Positions 1 to 10,548 are shown, counted from the stretch's first letter. The stretch is DNA of 64,000 nucleotides from Snodgrassella alvi (GCF_002777825.1 NZ_MEIR01000043.1:110772-174771); one strand, 5' to 3'. Made by a program: numbers and translations. The notes: generated by a model not told the origin, from the sequence alone.

Positions 1-54
1 AAGCAATACAACCAGCAATATGACTAAAAGGGCAATAGGCAAATATAACTCCAT
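1..54 (-). CDS. N-terminus of an unidentified membrane protein (partial)
   Basis: An ATG at 54-52 opens a frame that runs off the left edge of the window. It is preceded on the minus strand by a good ribosome binding site (AAGGGATG, about 8 bases upstream). The 18 visible residues begin MELYLPIALL and are almost all hydrophobic, so they look like an N-terminal membrane anchor. The family cannot be named from so little. The gene is co-directional with mltA, which ends 144 bases upstream of this start. Confidence 0.55.
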   Translation of the reverse strand, partial: MELYLPIALLVILLVVLL

Positions 55-197
55 AATTTACATCCCTTTTATCGTAGTTAACTGCCAGATGCATGAGCGC
101 ATGGTTAAATGCATGTTTTTCATTTACGGTAACGCTTCACATACAATTGTCAATACTTTAACTATTTTACCTTAGCTTGCATTTGTTCGCCAGATTT

Positions 198-1514
198 TTA
201 TTTAACCTGAGGCAAGATTCCATTGGGTAATAGTTGCCATATGTAACCAGGATACTTCATTTTACCTGCCAGAGTGCCGGCATCATCGCCATAACCCCAG
301 AAATAATCTACTCTTGTGGCGCCATTGATGGCACTGCCGGTATCTTGCGCCATCAGTAACCGGTTTAATCCATAACCACTAGCCGGATGGGTTGTTGCCA
401 CAAATAGTGGTGCGCCAAGGTTAATAAAATGACTGTCTACAGCAGCAGAATAGTCCTTGGTAAGTGGTACACCTAATGCACCTGTTGGTCCACTGGCTGG
501 TTCTGCTGAAGCACGAAAGAAGACATAGCTTGGATTTTGTCCTAATACTTCGGCCAACTGCTGCGAGTGTTGTTTTAACCACACTTTGATGCCCTGCATT
601 GAAGTCTGTGCCAAAGGCAAGTACCCTTTGTTAGCCATGTATTTACCAATTGATACATAGGGGTAGTCATTTTTATCGGCAAAACTGAGACGTATCATCC
701 GTCCATCTGGTGTTTTCAACTGCCCTGATCCCTGCACGTGCAGAAAAAATAACTCTACTGGATCATTGGCATAACCTAGAATGGGCGCTTTACCATTGAG
801 TGCCCCGGCATTGATTTGAGCCCGAGTGTAATACGGGACAAGCTGATTACCGCTTATCCGGCCTTTTAGTGCTCGTGTTTTCTCATTTAAGGGAAAGGAA
901 GCCAGATTGGCCGTGTAATTCCCACTAGGTGTGATGACACCACTGTTTGCGCCGGTAAGGCGAATACGAACGATACCCTGACGCTGCCCTGAGCTGAGCG
1001 GGACGACGACAAAGTCATTAGGAATACCATAAATGGGAAAGCGTGCGGATGTTGTCTGTCTGGTATCGCCCAGCAGCATGGGTTCGTAATAACCGGTTAC
1101 TGTACCGGCTAGTTGCCCGTTCTGACTAACTTCCCAAGGTGTGAAGTAAGTTTCAAAAAATGCTTTGGCCTGATGATTGTGTCTGGTTGTACGTGCCGCC
1201 TGCTGACACACGGTTTGCCAGGCTGGCTGCATTTGCAATTTGTTGCAGCTGGTTTTAAATGCTTCCAGACTATCAATAAATGACTGGGCAGACCATTGCG
1301 GCAACTCCTGATAGGAGACTACCCGATAGCTGACTCCGGCTTTACCTGGAGTATAAACATAATTTGGTGGGAGGGGCTTGCCTGCTGGCAGTGCGCTACC
1401 CCCACCAGAAAGAATACTGTCTACTGGTTTATGACTGAGGGGACAGGCTGCAAGAAATAACACATTGAACCACAGCACCCAACGGCGAATTGAGCAGAAT
1501 TTCATTGATGGCAT
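198..1514 (-). CDS. mltA: Membrane-bound lytic murein transglycosylase A
   Basis: This outer-membrane lipoprotein cleaves the beta-1,4 bond between MurNAc and GlcNAc in peptidoglycan, leaving 1,6-anhydro ends. A positively charged, hydrophobic N-terminus leads to a lipobox LAAC with the lipidated Cys at residue 24. The C-terminal 3D domain carries AQDTGSAI (Asp391) and the TRVD motif (Asp403). Asp403 aligns with the catalytic aspartate of E. coli MltA (Asp308). At 438 aa it is somewhat longer than the E. coli enzyme because of extra N-terminal sequence. The start could be Met1 or Met4; neither has a strong ribosome binding site. The gene is divergent from mutS, with a ~200-bp shared upstream region. 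It appears intact. Confidence 0.93.
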   Translation of the reverse strand: MPSMKFCSIRRWVLWFNVLFLAACPLSHKPVDSILSGGGSALPAGKPLPPNYVYTPGKAGVSYRVVSYQELPQWSAQSFIDSLEAFKTSCNKLQMQPAWQTVCQQAARTTRHNHQAKAFFETYFTPWEVSQNGQLAGTVTGYYEPMLLGDTRQTTSARFPIYGIPNDFVVVPLSSGQRQGIVRIRLTGANSGVITPSGNYTANLASFPLNEKTRALKGRISGNQLVPYYTRAQINAGALNGKAPILGYANDPVELFFLHVQGSGQLKTPDGRMIRLSFADKNDYPYVSIGKYMANKGYLPLAQTSMQGIKVWLKQHSQQLAEVLGQNPSYVFFRASAEPASGPTGALGVPLTKDYSAAVDSHFINLGAPLFVATTHPASGYGLNRLLMAQDTGSAINGATRVDYFWGYGDDAGTLAGKMKYPGYIWQLLPNGILPQVK

Positions 1515-1711
1515 GATTTTGACATATTCTTAAATGGAAAGCGATACGGATACAAATTGTATTTTTTGTATCATTATGACAGCCATCCGCACTATTAAAC
1601 AAGAATCACTGGTGGTCATATTTTTCATCGGGATATCCGCCTGTAAACAAACGGAAGCTGAACACTCTGTTACAATAGCTTTTTTAGTCAAATCCAATAT
1701 CTTGCTACGCC

Positions 1712-4330
1712 ATGAGTAAACCCACCCTGACACCGATGATGACGCAATATCTGGCCATTAAGGCTGACCATCAGGACAAACTGCTGTTTTACCGGATGGG
1801 CGACTTTTATGAGCTGTTTCTGGATGATGCTGTTGAAGCTGCACGTCTGTTGGATATTACGCTAACTACTCGTGGGCAGATTAACGGGGAGCCCATCAAA
1901 ATGGCTGGTGTGCCCTATCATGCGGTGGAACAGTATCTGGCCAAGCTGGTAAAGCTGGGCAAAAGTGTGGCCATTTGTGAGCAGACTGGTGAAGTGGGCG
2001 CAAGTAAGGGGCCGGTTGAGCGGCAGGTAGTGCGTATTGTTACACCAGGCACGCTGACTGATACGGCCTTGCTGGAAGATAAGGAAACCAACCGTATTGT
2101 GGCCGTTTCTTTGTTGAAAAAGCAGCTTGGCGTAGCATGGTTATCGTTACAAAATGGAGAATTCTGTTGCAAAATTATTTCGCCGGAAACGCTGCCACAT
2201 GAACTTGCCCGCTTGCAGGCTGCGGAAATCCTGCTATCTGACCAGACACAGGACAAGCTGAATCTTGCCAGTCATGACCGGCGACTAACCCGTTTACATG
2301 CATGGCAATTTGCAGCTGATACGGGTGCCCGTATGATTCAGCGCTATTTTGGCAGTCAGGATTTACGTGCTTTCGGCTTGCAGTCAGGCGAACATGATGC
2401 CGCTATTGGAGCGGCAGGGGCTTTGCTGAATTATGTGCAGCAGACACAAATGCAGTTACCTAAACATCTGGATAGTCTGACACTGGAGCAGGAATCGGCT
2501 TATATCGGCATGGATGCGGCCACACGGCGTAATCTGGAATTAACCCAGACGTTAAGCGGCCAGAAAGCGCCGACACTGTTTTCGGTTTTGGATCATTGTG
2601 CAACGCATATGGGTAGCCGCCTGCTGGCGCAGTGGCTGCATCAGCCGTTACGCCGGCATGAGCAAATTATAGCTCGCCAGCAGGCGGTGGCTGCACTGGC
2701 ACCACAGTGTGTGCAAGTCACTGCTATGTTAAATCAGGTGGCAGATATTGAGCGTATTGCTGCACGTATTGCTATTGGTAGTGCACGGCCAAGGGATTTA
2801 TCGGCTTTGCGTGATAGTTTGGCTGTTTTGTCAGCTTTTTGTTTGGAGGAGTCTGGCCAAAGTAGTCTGGTACAGACTCTGCTGGAGCAATTTCCGCCGG
2901 CAGCACCTGTCGCCCAGCAATTAACTATGGCTATTATGCCTGAACCGGCAATATGGTTGCGTGATGGCGGGGTGATTAATGACGGCTTTGATGCTGAGCT
3001 GGATGAGCTGCGCCGCTTGCAAAATCATGCAGATGAATTTTTGCAGCAATTGGAAAGCCGGGAGCGTGAGCGCACGGGCTTATCTAGTTTGAAAGTTGAA
3101 TTTAATCGTGTGCATGGTTTTTATATTGAGTTAAGCAAGGTACAGTCTGAACAGGCACCGGCAGACTATCAGCGACGCCAAACTCTGAAAAATGCTGAAC
3201 GTTATATCACTCCTGAATTAAAGGCTTTTGAAGAGAAAGTATTGAGTGCACAGCAAAATGCACTGGCTCGGGAAAAGCAGTTATATGATGCTCTGATGTT
3301 GCAGTTACAGGCCGAGCTGTCGCTATTGCAACGTTGTGCCCGCGCTGCCGCTACTCTGGATGTATTAACTACGTTGGCCAGCTATGCTGATACTGAACAT
3401 TACTGTTTTCCAAAGCTGGTGAATTATCCATGTCTACAGATTAGTAATGGCCGCCATCCTGTTGTAGCGGCACAGGTTAAGCAGTTTACCGCTAATGATA
3501 CTCAGCTTGATGATAAACGCCGGCTGATGTTGCTGACTGGTCCGAATATGGGCGGTAAATCGACGTATATGCGGCAGGTAGCTTTAATTGTGTTACTGGC
3601 GCATATTGGTGCACCTGTGCCGGCAGACAACTGTATTCTGGGAGAGTTTGATCAGATATTTACCCGCATTGGGGCTTCGGATGATCTGGCGGGCAATCGT
3701 TCTACCTTTATGGTGGAAATGTCGGAAACTGCCTATATTCTGCATCATGCTACTGAGCGCTCGCTGGTATTAATGGATGAAGTTGGCCGTGGTACCTCTA
3801 CTTTTGACGGTTTGGCGCTGGCACAGGCTATTGCTGAACATTTGTTGCAAAAAAATCGCAGCTATACTCTTTTTGCCACTCATTATTTTGAGTTAACCAG
3901 ATTACCGGAACAGTATACGCATGCATTCAATATGCATCTGGCCGCTTTGGAGCAAGGGCAGGATATTATTTTTCTGCATCATATTGAACCCGGACCAGCC
4001 AGTAAAAGCTATGGGATAGCGGTGGCAAAACTGGCCGGCCTACCTACACGGGCACTGAACGCTGCTTACCGGCATTTGCAGGCACTAGAACAACATGCGG
4101 CTGATAAGCAACCACAATTAGATATGTTTCAGGCACAGTTAGAAGATGTGGTAGAAGCAGAGGTGGCCAATGCCGATGCAGACACTTCTTCTGCAACCAT
4201 GATGCCAGCGGATTTATGTGCTCAGCTAAATGCTCTTAATCCCGATGAGTTGACGCCTAAAGCGGCTCTTACTGCGGTATATGATTTGGTACGTTGCTGG
4301 AAAAATCATCAGCAAAATCAACAGTCATAA
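1712..4330 (+). CDS. mutS: DNA mismatch repair protein MutS
   Basis: MutS recognises base mismatches and small loops and, with MutL, starts strand-directed repair in the cytoplasm. The N-terminal mismatch-binding Phe-x-Glu motif is visible (Phe32, Glu34 within GDFYELF). The Walker A loop GPNMGGKST starts at residue 610, followed by the ABC-type signature and Walker B ([15 protein letters not shown]) and the [10 protein letters not shown] segment. The 872-aa length is normal for the family. The ATG at 1712 directly precedes a typical MutS N-terminus. The gene seems monocistronic, since the next gene is the tRNA with its own promoter. There is no sign of damage. Confidence 0.97.
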   Translation: MSKPTLTPMMTQYLAIKADHQDKLLFYRMGDFYELFLDDAVEAARLLDITLTTRGQINGEPIKMAGVPYHAVEQYLAKLVKLGKSVAICEQTGEVGASKGPVERQVVRIVTPGTLTDTALLEDKETNRIVAVSLLKKQLGVAWLSLQNGEFCCKIISPETLPHELARLQAAEILLSDQTQDKLNLASHDRRLTRLHAWQFAADTGARMIQRYFGSQDLRAFGLQSGEHDAAIGAAGALLNYVQQTQMQLPKHLDSLTLEQESAYIGMDAATRRNLELTQTLSGQKAPTLFSVLDHCATHMGSRLLAQWLHQPLRRHEQIIARQQAVAALAPQCVQVTAMLNQVADIERIAARIAIGSARPRDLSALRDSLAVLSAFCLEESGQSSLVQTLLEQFPPAAPVAQQLTMAIMPEPAIWLRDGGVINDGFDAELDELRRLQNHADEFLQQLESRERERTGLSSLKVEFNRVHGFYIELSKVQSEQAPADYQRRQTLKNAERYITPELKAFEEKVLSAQQNALAREKQLYDALMLQLQAELSLLQRCARAAATLDVLTTLASYADTEHYCFPKLVNYPCLQISNGRHPVVAAQVKQFTANDTQLDDKRRLMLLTGPNMGGKSTYMRQVALIVLLAHIGAPVPADNCILGEFDQIFTRIGASDDLAGNRSTFMVEMSETAYILHHATERSLVLMDEVGRGTSTFDGLALAQAIAEHLLQKNRSYTLFATHYFELTRLPEQYTHAFNMHLAALEQGQDIIFLHHIEPGPASKSYGIAVAKLAGLPTRALNAAYRHLQALEQHAADKQPQLDMFQAQLEDVVEAEVANADADTSSATMMPADLCAQLNALNPDELTPKAALTAVYDLVRCWKNHQQNQQS

Positions 4331-4360
4331 TAAAATATGTACGGTTAATCCGCTTTTTAG

Positions 4361-4388
4361 TTGACATTGCGCTGGTTATCCGTATAAT
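4361..4388 (+). promoter_or_regulatory. Sigma-70 promoter of the initiator tRNA gene
   Basis: A perfect -35 box TTGACA (4361-4366) and a perfect -10 box TATAAT (4383-4388) are separated by 16 bp. The -10 ends 15 bp before the first base of the tRNA, which suits a stable-RNA promoter. Confidence 0.85.
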
Positions 4389-4403
4389 GACTTTCTTACC
4401 AGA

Positions 4404-4480
<77 letters not shown>

Positions 4481-4490
4481 GATTTTAAAA

Positions 4491-4517
4491 TGCCCTGTTA
4501 CAACAGGGCATTTTATT
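4491..4517 (+). terminator. Rho-independent terminator after tRNA-fMet
   Basis: A 9-bp inverted repeat (TGCCCTGTT / AACAGGGCA) with a very short loop is followed directly by TTTTATTTT, starting 10 bases after the tRNA. Confidence 0.85.
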
Positions 4518-5783
4518 TTGCCTGTTTAATTTGAAGAATGATTTACTCAATTGCAATTATGGTGTAGGTAGGCAGATATTCATCTGGCTATATTATTTTG
4601 TTGCATACGGTTTTATAACTAATGACTTTACAAAAATCTGCCAGGTACAAAACAGGCCAGTAAAGTTTATGTAATGTTGCTAAATATTATTCTGAATAGA
4701 ATTTAGTCCATTTTTCTGCCAATAATATTAATATAATATCTCTATGATGTTCTGGTTGTAATCAGGATTTATGGTTAACCTGTAAATTAAAGATTCTTAT
4801 CTAGAATGCAGCTAATTCATTTTTATGTCTGTTCTGCAATTAAGGTGATAATGAAATCTCATGTATTTATCAAGGTATTTTTCAGCGTATTGCTTAAAGC
4901 AAGTTATAAATCTAAAAATTGATTAGCAGTTATTTTTATTTCTAACAAATCATTTCTGTGTTTGTTTCTTCATTGACTAATATGTCTAGAACGGGAATCA
5001 AAAGTTTTCCCATTCAAGCAATCCATATTCTCATTTTATGGATGTGATGCTTTAGCTTATTAAATCGCATGGCTGGTTTCCATTGACCAGTAAAGAATGA
5101 TTATTCTTCTGATTATAGCCAAGTCCACTATCTATTAGTTTATCAGTATTGCGATGTTCGCTTTTATACTTTCCTTTTAATTTAAATAGTATATAACCTG
5201 CATTGGTATGGTTTAAGTTAAGAGCTATTTATACTAATGATGTTTTTATTTATGGATGGGCTAAAGTTAATTTAGCGATTTCTGCTGGTGTATTAAAAGC
5301 AAATTACATTAAATCTAGCCACTACAAGGCTACGCTGGTGGATATTTTAAAACTGTTTAAATTAGCTATGAATATGTGCATGCCAATTATCAACCTGTAT
5401 CTGCGGTGTCTGGGACAAATAATACACCTGAAGTAGATTAGACGATGGCATTGGATGAAATTAATGAGAGTGCCTAGAACTTCATTTGCTGGATTAGAAG
5501 ATTACACATATTGATGTCATTCTGTTGCGGGATAAGTTGATCTGTTTGCTTAAAGAGAGTTTTTTTCAAATAGCGGTAAACATATAAATAAATTGTAGAT
5601 ATTAGTGATATAGACAGGAAGCATTATGGATCGCATTCATTTGCTCTAAATGAATTAACCTGTCTGGTCAAATTGTTGTTTATTCATCACTGGATTAATT
5701 TCATTGTTTGCTTTTTTCGTTCATGTATTTGTAACAAATGCTATTTGCTGTTCGAGTTGGGATTAAGAATGCGGCATGTTATT
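4518..5783. other. 1.27-kb AT-rich stretch without an intact gene
   Basis: No open frame with convincing coding character is intact here. The only coding-like segment is the possible gene remnant at 5203-5441, listed separately. The rest is AT-rich sequence with no recognised RNA, repeat or insertion element. Confidence 0.6.
5203..5441 (+). pseudogene. Possible frameshifted gene remnant, family unknown
   Basis: A frame opening near 5203 reads as plausible protein (for example FIYGWAKVNLAISAGVLKAN, then TLVDILKLFKLA). Near 5369 the coding-like sequence jumps to another frame and continues as YEYVHANYQPVSAVSGTNN to a TAG at 5439-5441. The second segment has better residue composition than the continuation in the original frame. 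This suggests one ancestral gene with a one-base shift. The length and pattern would suit a small DNA-binding protein, but no family can be named. It could be chance. Confidence 0.35.
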
Positions 5784-6428
5784 TCAGCTGACTTTTTTGA
5801 CATCTGGATAAACCCAGAGTTTCTGTTCATGCACTTCGGCCAGAAAGACTTCCTCCAGTTTCTGCCCCTGACGGTTGAGTTCTTTTTTCAGCCATTCTTC
5901 GTCATGTCCTAATGCTTCCAGACTGGGATAATTAATTACACCATTTTCTATCACTACTACGGCCATGGCTGGATCGCCTTTTTTGACGACTGTCATCTGT
6001 CCGTTATATTCAAACCAAACATCACTGAGTACTTCTAGACTGGGATAGCCACGTTGATGCAATAACATGATGAAATCGCGGATTGACAGTTTGGCTTTGC
6101 GAAAGTTCTGTGATAGTACGATGCCATTTTCCATTAAGCGTACTGAGGTGCCATCGACAAAGTCTTTGGCGATATTGCGCTTGAATGTGACATAACGTAC
6201 AAGTAATAACAGCCCTGCCCAGAAAATGGATGCACTCATCAGTAATGTTATGCTGATGGAAGGATTATATAAAGGGCCACCAATAATCGCTCCCAAAACC
6301 ACATTGCCTACTTGATCAATGGCGGAAATCGGTGCCAGAGACCCTTTACCGGATAAATTGATGTACACCAGCAATATGCAAAATGCAACTAACATTTTGG
6401 AGATGATATTGATATAGATGGGGTTCAT
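5784..6428 (-). CDS. DUF421/YetF-family membrane protein
   Basis: The protein belongs to the DUF421 (YetF/YcaP-like) family of inner-membrane proteins, whose function is poorly known. From the preferred start, three hydrophobic segments fill roughly the first 75 residues. A soluble domain follows with the typical pattern of the family (LMENGIVLSQNFRKAKLSIRD, then a segment resembling LEVLSDVWFEYNG). The ATG at 6428 is chosen over the Met seven codons upstream because it has AAGGAAG at the correct distance. The usual DUF3290 partner gene is not adjacent. The gene stands alone, and downstream (lower coordinates) lies the gene-poor stretch. Confidence 0.8.
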   Translation of the reverse strand: MNPIYINIISKMLVAFCILLVYINLSGKGSLAPISAIDQVGNVVLGAIIGGPLYNPSISITLLMSASIFWAGLLLLVRYVTFKRNIAKDFVDGTSVRLMENGIVLSQNFRKAKLSIRDFIMLLHQRGYPSLEVLSDVWFEYNGQMTVVKKGDPAMAVVVIENGVINYPSLEALGHDEEWLKKELNRQGQKLEEVFLAEVHEQKLWVYPDVKKVS

Positions 6429-6684
6429 TATGGCTTCCTTTGTCTGCATAACAGGCGTTTTATCTAGGCATGATTTGCATGGATTGTTTTTTACAACCGT
6501 AGCGTTTTGCCAGGTATTGTGCTGATACTGTATCTGTTATGCCTGAAGCAGACTATGGTAGCTACCTGTTTTTTATGATTTATTTACATTATTTTCCTCA
6601 TGTATTTTGTTTTTTTCATAAAAGCACTTATTGTAATTACTTGTTTAAGTGTAGCTATTATGGCTATTTGCAGGCTGTGTCTGG

Positions 6685-6714
6685 CAGGCAACCATGAATA
6701 TATCTGGTTGCCTG
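6685..6714 (-). terminator. Inverted repeat downstream of prfH, possible terminator
   Basis: Perfect 10-bp arms (CAGGCAACCA / TGGTTGCCTG) with a 10-base spacer start 8 bases past the prfH stop. No T-run follows on the minus strand, so termination is plausible but not of the standard type. Confidence 0.45.
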
Positions 6715-6721
6715 TAGACGA

Positions 6722-7330
6722 CTATAAAGGTTTGAAATCAAGTTGGGTAAATATTCGCACCGGATTACCGCGTGCTATCTGATGATGGTGTTTGTGCTGC
6801 ACGGCTTTATGTTTTGCCTGTAACTGCTGCGCCTGTTGTGACAGTTTATGCTGAAGCAGCAACACAGCGAGTTTTTTGTTGGCATGCTGGCTACGCTCAG
6901 TTTGCACTTTAACGCTGATACCACTGGCTACATGGGTGGCTCTGACTGCTGATTCGGTTTTGTTAATATGCTGACCACCGGCTCCAGATGCGCGCATGGT
7001 TTCAAAGACAATTTCATCTGGCTGTTGCTGAACAATTGGGTCAAAACAGCTTGCTCCGATAAACCAGTTTTTGCGTTTGTGCTTTGGGCGATAAGGGCTG
7101 GGGCAAATCCATTGAATGGTGCCCTGCCACCTATCAGACAATGCCTTGGCCTGAGCACCCTCCAAGGTAACCAGTACTGAATGCAACCCGTGTTTAGCTG
7201 GTTCCTGTTCCACAATTTCTACTTTAACCTGCATTTGTTTGGCTTCATATTGTAAGCGTGCCAACGCTTTTACCACCGCCAGACAGCATTCTGCCGGTCC
7301 GTAAGCGGCAGATAATTGCAAAAGTTGCAT
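6722..7330 (-). CDS. prfH: Peptide chain release factor homolog PrfH
   Basis: PrfH is a release-factor-like protein that hydrolyses peptidyl-tRNA on ribosomes. Work on the PrfH/RtcB2 pair shows it rescuing ribosomes cut in the 16S rRNA decoding centre. At 202 aa it is about half the size of RF1/RF2. It keeps the catalytic GGQ motif at residues 118-120 in the context [16 protein letters not shown], and ends in a basic, Gln/Lys-rich helix as in other domain-3 proteins. The stop of rtcB2 and the ATG of prfH overlap by one base (TAATG), so translation is probably coupled. There is no stop-codon recognition domain, which fits rescue rather than normal termination. Confidence 0.92.
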   Translation of the reverse strand: MQLLQLSAAYGPAECCLAVVKALARLQYEAKQMQVKVEIVEQEPAKHGLHSVLVTLEGAQAKALSDRWQGTIQWICPSPYRPKHKRKNWFIGASCFDPIVQQQPDEIVFETMRASGAGGQHINKTESAVRATHVASGISVKVQTERSQHANKKLAVLLLQHKLSQQAQQLQAKHKAVQHKHHHQIARGNPVRIFTQLDFKPL

Positions 7331-8466
7331 TATTTTTTCTCCGTTTGAACTTTATAGGTGATTACCGGCTTGAAGCGTGCTATTGGCCGGATTAAATCGG
7401 CCTGAACCATGGCAGCAATGACACTGTCGATTGATTTATAGGCTTGTGGTGCTTCTTCATACAGGAGCTCACGGTCGCAGCAGATTACCCGGCTGCCATG
7501 TACGGTACGGGTGAGCTGGTCAGCTGTATAGCGTCCGTCCAGTCTGCCTTTGCAGGCTGAGCGCTGCCATTTGCGTCCGGCGCCGTGTGCCAGTGAATAC
7601 AGTGCGGATGCTGTATCCAGTGGCTGCACCAGATAGCTGAAGTCACCGCGTGAGCCCGGAATAATCACCAGTCCTTTCGTGGCTGCTGCGGCACCTTTGC
7701 GATGCAGCCAGCCGCATTCACCGTTAATGGTGACTGGCTCGATAAAGTTGTGGCTGATATCTACCAGCTTTTGTCCCTGCGCGCGCAGGTTGGCCAGTAT
7801 GCGCCGGCTAATCAGCTCTCGGTTTTGTTGTGCATAATCCAGAGCCTGATTGTGCTGCATCAGGTAAGTGCTGCCAGCAACGCTATTGGCAACTAAACCC
7901 TGATGGCCATACTGGCGGATGTGCTTATCCAGAATCACACCGCCCAGACCACGTGAACCGCTATGCACCATCAGTTGCAGATGTTGCCGGTTTAAGCCAA
8001 TTTGCCGGGCAGTTTCCGGCGCATAAATGGTTTCCAGCATTTGCAGTTCGGCAAAGTGATTGCCGCCGCCAATGGTGCCGGAAGCATACGTGTGTTCTGC
8101 AAGTGGCCGGATATCTGGCCACAGGCTGATGCATTCTGCTTCAGACAGGGGCTGGTCGATATTGCCCAGACGTTTAATCAGTTTGGCCTGATTCATGGCA
8201 TGGATTTTTACTGTGGTTTGCCATAATGACATGCCACAGCCGATATCACCGCCAATGAGTGCCGGATAAAGATATTGTGTAGTAAAAAAAGCAGCACCTA
8301 CCGGATAACCGCGGCCGGGGTGTAAATCCGGCATACCAGCTACGTATTTAATGTTAGGAAGTGTTGCTGTTGTTTGCAGTTGCTGGATGGCTTCGCCCTC
8401 TAACCAGAGTTCTGGTGTTGCTATCAGGGTGATGTTGTCCGCCAGCGGCTGAATAGAATTGCCCAT
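7330..8466 (-). CDS. rtcB: RNA 3'-phosphate/5'-OH ligase, RtcB2 type
   Basis: RtcB seals RNA ends carrying 2',3'-cyclic phosphate (or 3'-phosphate) and 5'-OH, using GTP and Mn2+. All core motifs are present, numbered from the ATG at 8466: [16 protein letters not shown] (Asp74, Cys77), GGGNHF (His137), MVHSGSRG (His168), PGSRGDFSY, and HGAGR with the histidine that becomes guanylylated (His294). A TTG five codons upstream is an alternative start. The short length (~378 aa) and coupling to prfH place it in the RtcB2 group, whose proposed role is religation of 16S rRNA after decoding-centre cleavage. PrfH then releases the stalled chain. Confidence 0.93.
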   Translation of the reverse strand: MGNSIQPLADNITLIATPELWLEGEAIQQLQTTATLPNIKYVAGMPDLHPGRGYPVGAAFFTTQYLYPALIGGDIGCGMSLWQTTVKIHAMNQAKLIKRLGNIDQPLSEAECISLWPDIRPLAEHTYASGTIGGGNHFAELQMLETIYAPETARQIGLNRQHLQLMVHSGSRGLGGVILDKHIRQYGHQGLVANSVAGSTYLMQHNQALDYAQQNRELISRRILANLRAQGQKLVDISHNFIEPVTINGECGWLHRKGAAAATKGLVIIPGSRGDFSYLVQPLDTASALYSLAHGAGRKWQRSACKGRLDGRYTADQLTRTVHGSRVICCDRELLYEEAPQAYKSIDSVIAAMVQADLIRPIARFKPVITYKVQTEKK

Positions 8467-8830
8467 TCTGATCCGTTCCAAATTATTTTATTTTGGTAAT
8501 AAGCAAGCAATAGTTAGCCATGTTCATTAGAAATGAACAGGATTAGCGTGCTGAAGAATAAATTGGCAGGCCGAAGCCAAGGATCAGGAGATGATTAACC
8601 CTGGATTGACCTGCAAAGGATAGGTAGTACAAACATAATTATTCCTTTCCATTGCAATGTTGATGATTTGATAGAGTGGCGTACTGTAAATTATGTTTTA
8701 CAGGTAGTCAAAAATAATCAGCCGTTTTTATTCTAATAGGCCAATTATGGTTAATGGTGTGTGGCTATTTCACTACTGTTTGGCTATTTTGGGCACTTTT
8801 GTTATGGGTTTATTTTAAGCTTAAAAAATA
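8467..8830. other. Intergenic region upstream of rtcB2
   Basis: AT-rich sequence between the rtcB2 start and the acetyltransferase remnant. It must hold the promoter of the rtcB2-prfH operon on the minus strand, but no clear -35/-10 pair stands out. No open frame of coding quality was seen. Confidence 0.5.
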
Positions 8831-9147
8831 TTAAACAAATTGATCAGCAATTTGATATCCCGCCTGTTTATATAGGGCTCTTGCCTTGTGATTGTTACTG
8901 ACGGTGCATAATGAAATGCTACTGTAGCCACCATCACAGGCAAATTTTTTACGTATTGCATGAGATGGGCGGCGATGCCTTTTTGCCGGCAGCTTGCGGG
9001 GATATATAAGTCGTTGAATATTATAGTAGGCGATATTGGTAATGAAGAAAAGGAAAAATATGGCTGTACAAATCCGCAGGCTTGTTGCTGATAATAAGCA
9101 CTGAAAATGGCTGAACTCTGCGTTTCTAGTCTATCCTGAATAGATTT
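8831..9147 (-). pseudogene. GNAT-family N-acetyltransferase remnant with frameshift
   Basis: Reading the minus strand from about 9147, the frame gives a typical GNAT core: ACGFVQPYFSFSS, then LYIPASCRQKGIAAHLM, which matches the acetyl-CoA binding pattern (R/Q)xxGxG/A. At the run of six A's near 8946-8951 the coding sequence moves to the next frame. It continues as FACDGGYSSISLCTVSNN, then ARALYKQAGYQ, the usual C-terminal motif, to a TAA at 8833-8831. One more A in the run would restore the frame. The N-terminus is not recognisable and a stop lies just upstream, so the gene seems dead. The base run would be worth checking for slippage. Confidence 0.75.
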
Positions 9148-9279
9148 TTATGCTTTCTATTTGGTTGTCTATCATGCTGTAAGCTGGCGATAGCAGGCAA
9201 ACAGTAAAGCAGCATTATCAATGCTACTCTAATGCAAAAAAATTACAAATGTATCGATAATTTATCGCACAGATATTGA

Positions 9280-9747
9280 TTATGCGGATACATATTTAAC
9301 GATGATAACCCGTGCTTTGGTTTCGACTGATATCAGTGTTTCCTGCATGATTTGCAGTGCCTGCTCCGAACTGAAGCCACCTGAACCGGCGCCAATCAAT
9401 GGAAAAGCAACAGAAGCATAGTTCTGGGTATTAACAATATTCATGGCGGAAATAACTGATGTGCGAATTGAATAAGCACTGGCGCGCCAGAACATGTTGA
9501 TGCCGGCTACATGAATAATGGCTCGATAGGGCAATTTACCGGCACTGGTAACGACTGCGGAACCTAATTTGAGCGCTCCTGCTCTGCCCAACTGGCGAAA
9601 GGGAGCGTAACCGGCTTTTCGCTTGATGGCACCGGATACACCCTGTGGCAACAGTAACCACCATGGAATGATGTTCCGGTTCCATGCGTTGACGATAACA
9701 TCAACAGGTTGTTCCAATAAATTTCCATAGACGATTTCAGGCTGCAT
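9280..9747 (-). CDS. Macro-domain protein, probable ADP-ribose-binding/hydrolase
   Basis: Macro domains bind ADP-ribose, and many remove it from proteins, nucleic acids or O-acetyl-ADP-ribose. The ~155-aa protein is a single domain with the expected motifs: VDVIVNAWN near residue 15, LPQGVSGAIKRKAG (the loop usually written GGGVAxAI), AIIHVAGI, and FPLIGAGSGGFSSEQAL near the phosphate-binding loop. The start at 9747 (MQPEIV) is preferred because the domain begins right after it; an upstream Met (9789) would add 14 residues with no homology. The substrate cannot be told. The gene stands alone, divergent from yciO. Confidence 0.85.
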   Translation of the reverse strand: MQPEIVYGNLLEQPVDVIVNAWNRNIIPWWLLLPQGVSGAIKRKAGYAPFRQLGRAGALKLGSAVVTSAGKLPYRAIIHVAGINMFWRASAYSIRTSVISAMNIVNTQNYASVAFPLIGAGSGGFSSEQALQIMQETLISVETKARVIIVKYVSA

Positions 9748-9927
9748 GGTGAATTTTTCCGCAAAATTTCTGTTTATACTAATGCCCACATCTAAGCATT
9801 TGTTGTATCTGTTACTGCCTGTAGCACTTCTTGATGGCTAGTCGGGCATATTATTGTCTGTCAGTGTGGCATGCTTATGTTTACAATAACTGATTGTAAT
9901 TATGAATACAAGATAAGGAAATCATTT

Positions 9928-10548
9928 ATGGCACAGTTTTTTGCTATCCATCCTACTGATCCGCAGGAACGACTGATTGCTCAGGCAGCGGATATTGTTC
10001 GTCATGGCGGTGTGATTGTTTATCCAACTGATTCCTGTTATGCACTGGGTTGCCAACTGGGTAATAAAGAGGCAATGGAACGGATTCTGCGTTTGCGTGG
10101 TATTGATCAGAAACACCATCTTACGCTGATGTGCCATGATCTGAGCCAACTGGGTGTTTATGCCAAAGTAGATAATAGTCAGTTTCGCTTGCTCAAAGCC
10201 ACGACGCCCGGCAGTTATACTTTTATTTTACAGGCGACTAAAGAAGTACCTGCCCGTACGCTGCATCCAAAACGTAAAACCATTGGTTTACGTGTACCGG
10301 ATAATCGGATTGCGCTGGCGTTATTACAGAATTTGGGTGAGCCAATGTTATCGTGTACGCTGATGCTGCCACATGAAAGTGAACCTTTAACTGATCCGTA
10401 TGAGATACGCGACCAGCTGGAACATACAGTTGATTTGGTGATAGATGGTGGCTGGTGCGGTACGGAACCGACAACGGTAATCGATATGACCGAGGGTATT
10501 TCGCTGATACGCGCAGGCAAAGGTGATACGGCCGTATTTGGTTTGTAA
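9928..10548 (+). CDS. yciO: YciO/Sua5/YrdC-family protein (threonylcarbamoyl-AMP synthase-like)
   Basis: The family makes or binds threonylcarbamoyl-AMP for the t6A modification of ANN-decoding tRNAs. YciO is a paralog of TsaC whose own role is less certain. Visible features are GGVIVYPTDSCYALGC near the N-terminus, the RLRGIDQKHHLTLMC stretch, the PGSYTFIL motif, and a C-terminal SLIRAGKGD. The 206-aa length fits YciO. The start at 9928 is chosen for the AAGGAA ribosome binding site and the direct match to the family N-terminus. The longer upstream frame has no support. Confidence 0.85.
   Translation: MAQFFAIHPTDPQERLIAQAADIVRHGGVIVYPTDSCYALGCQLGNKEAMERILRLRGIDQKHHLTLMCHDLSQLGVYAKVDNSQFRLLKATTPGSYTFILQATKEVPARTLHPKRKTIGLRVPDNRIALALLQNLGEPMLSCTLMLPHESEPLTDPYEIRDQLEHTVDLVIDGGWCGTEPTTVIDMTEGISLIRAGKGDTAVFGL

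Noticed and set aside
1530..1733. Short open frames on both strands between mltA and mutS
   Set aside because: They overlap each other and the mutS start, have no ribosome binding site and no family pattern.
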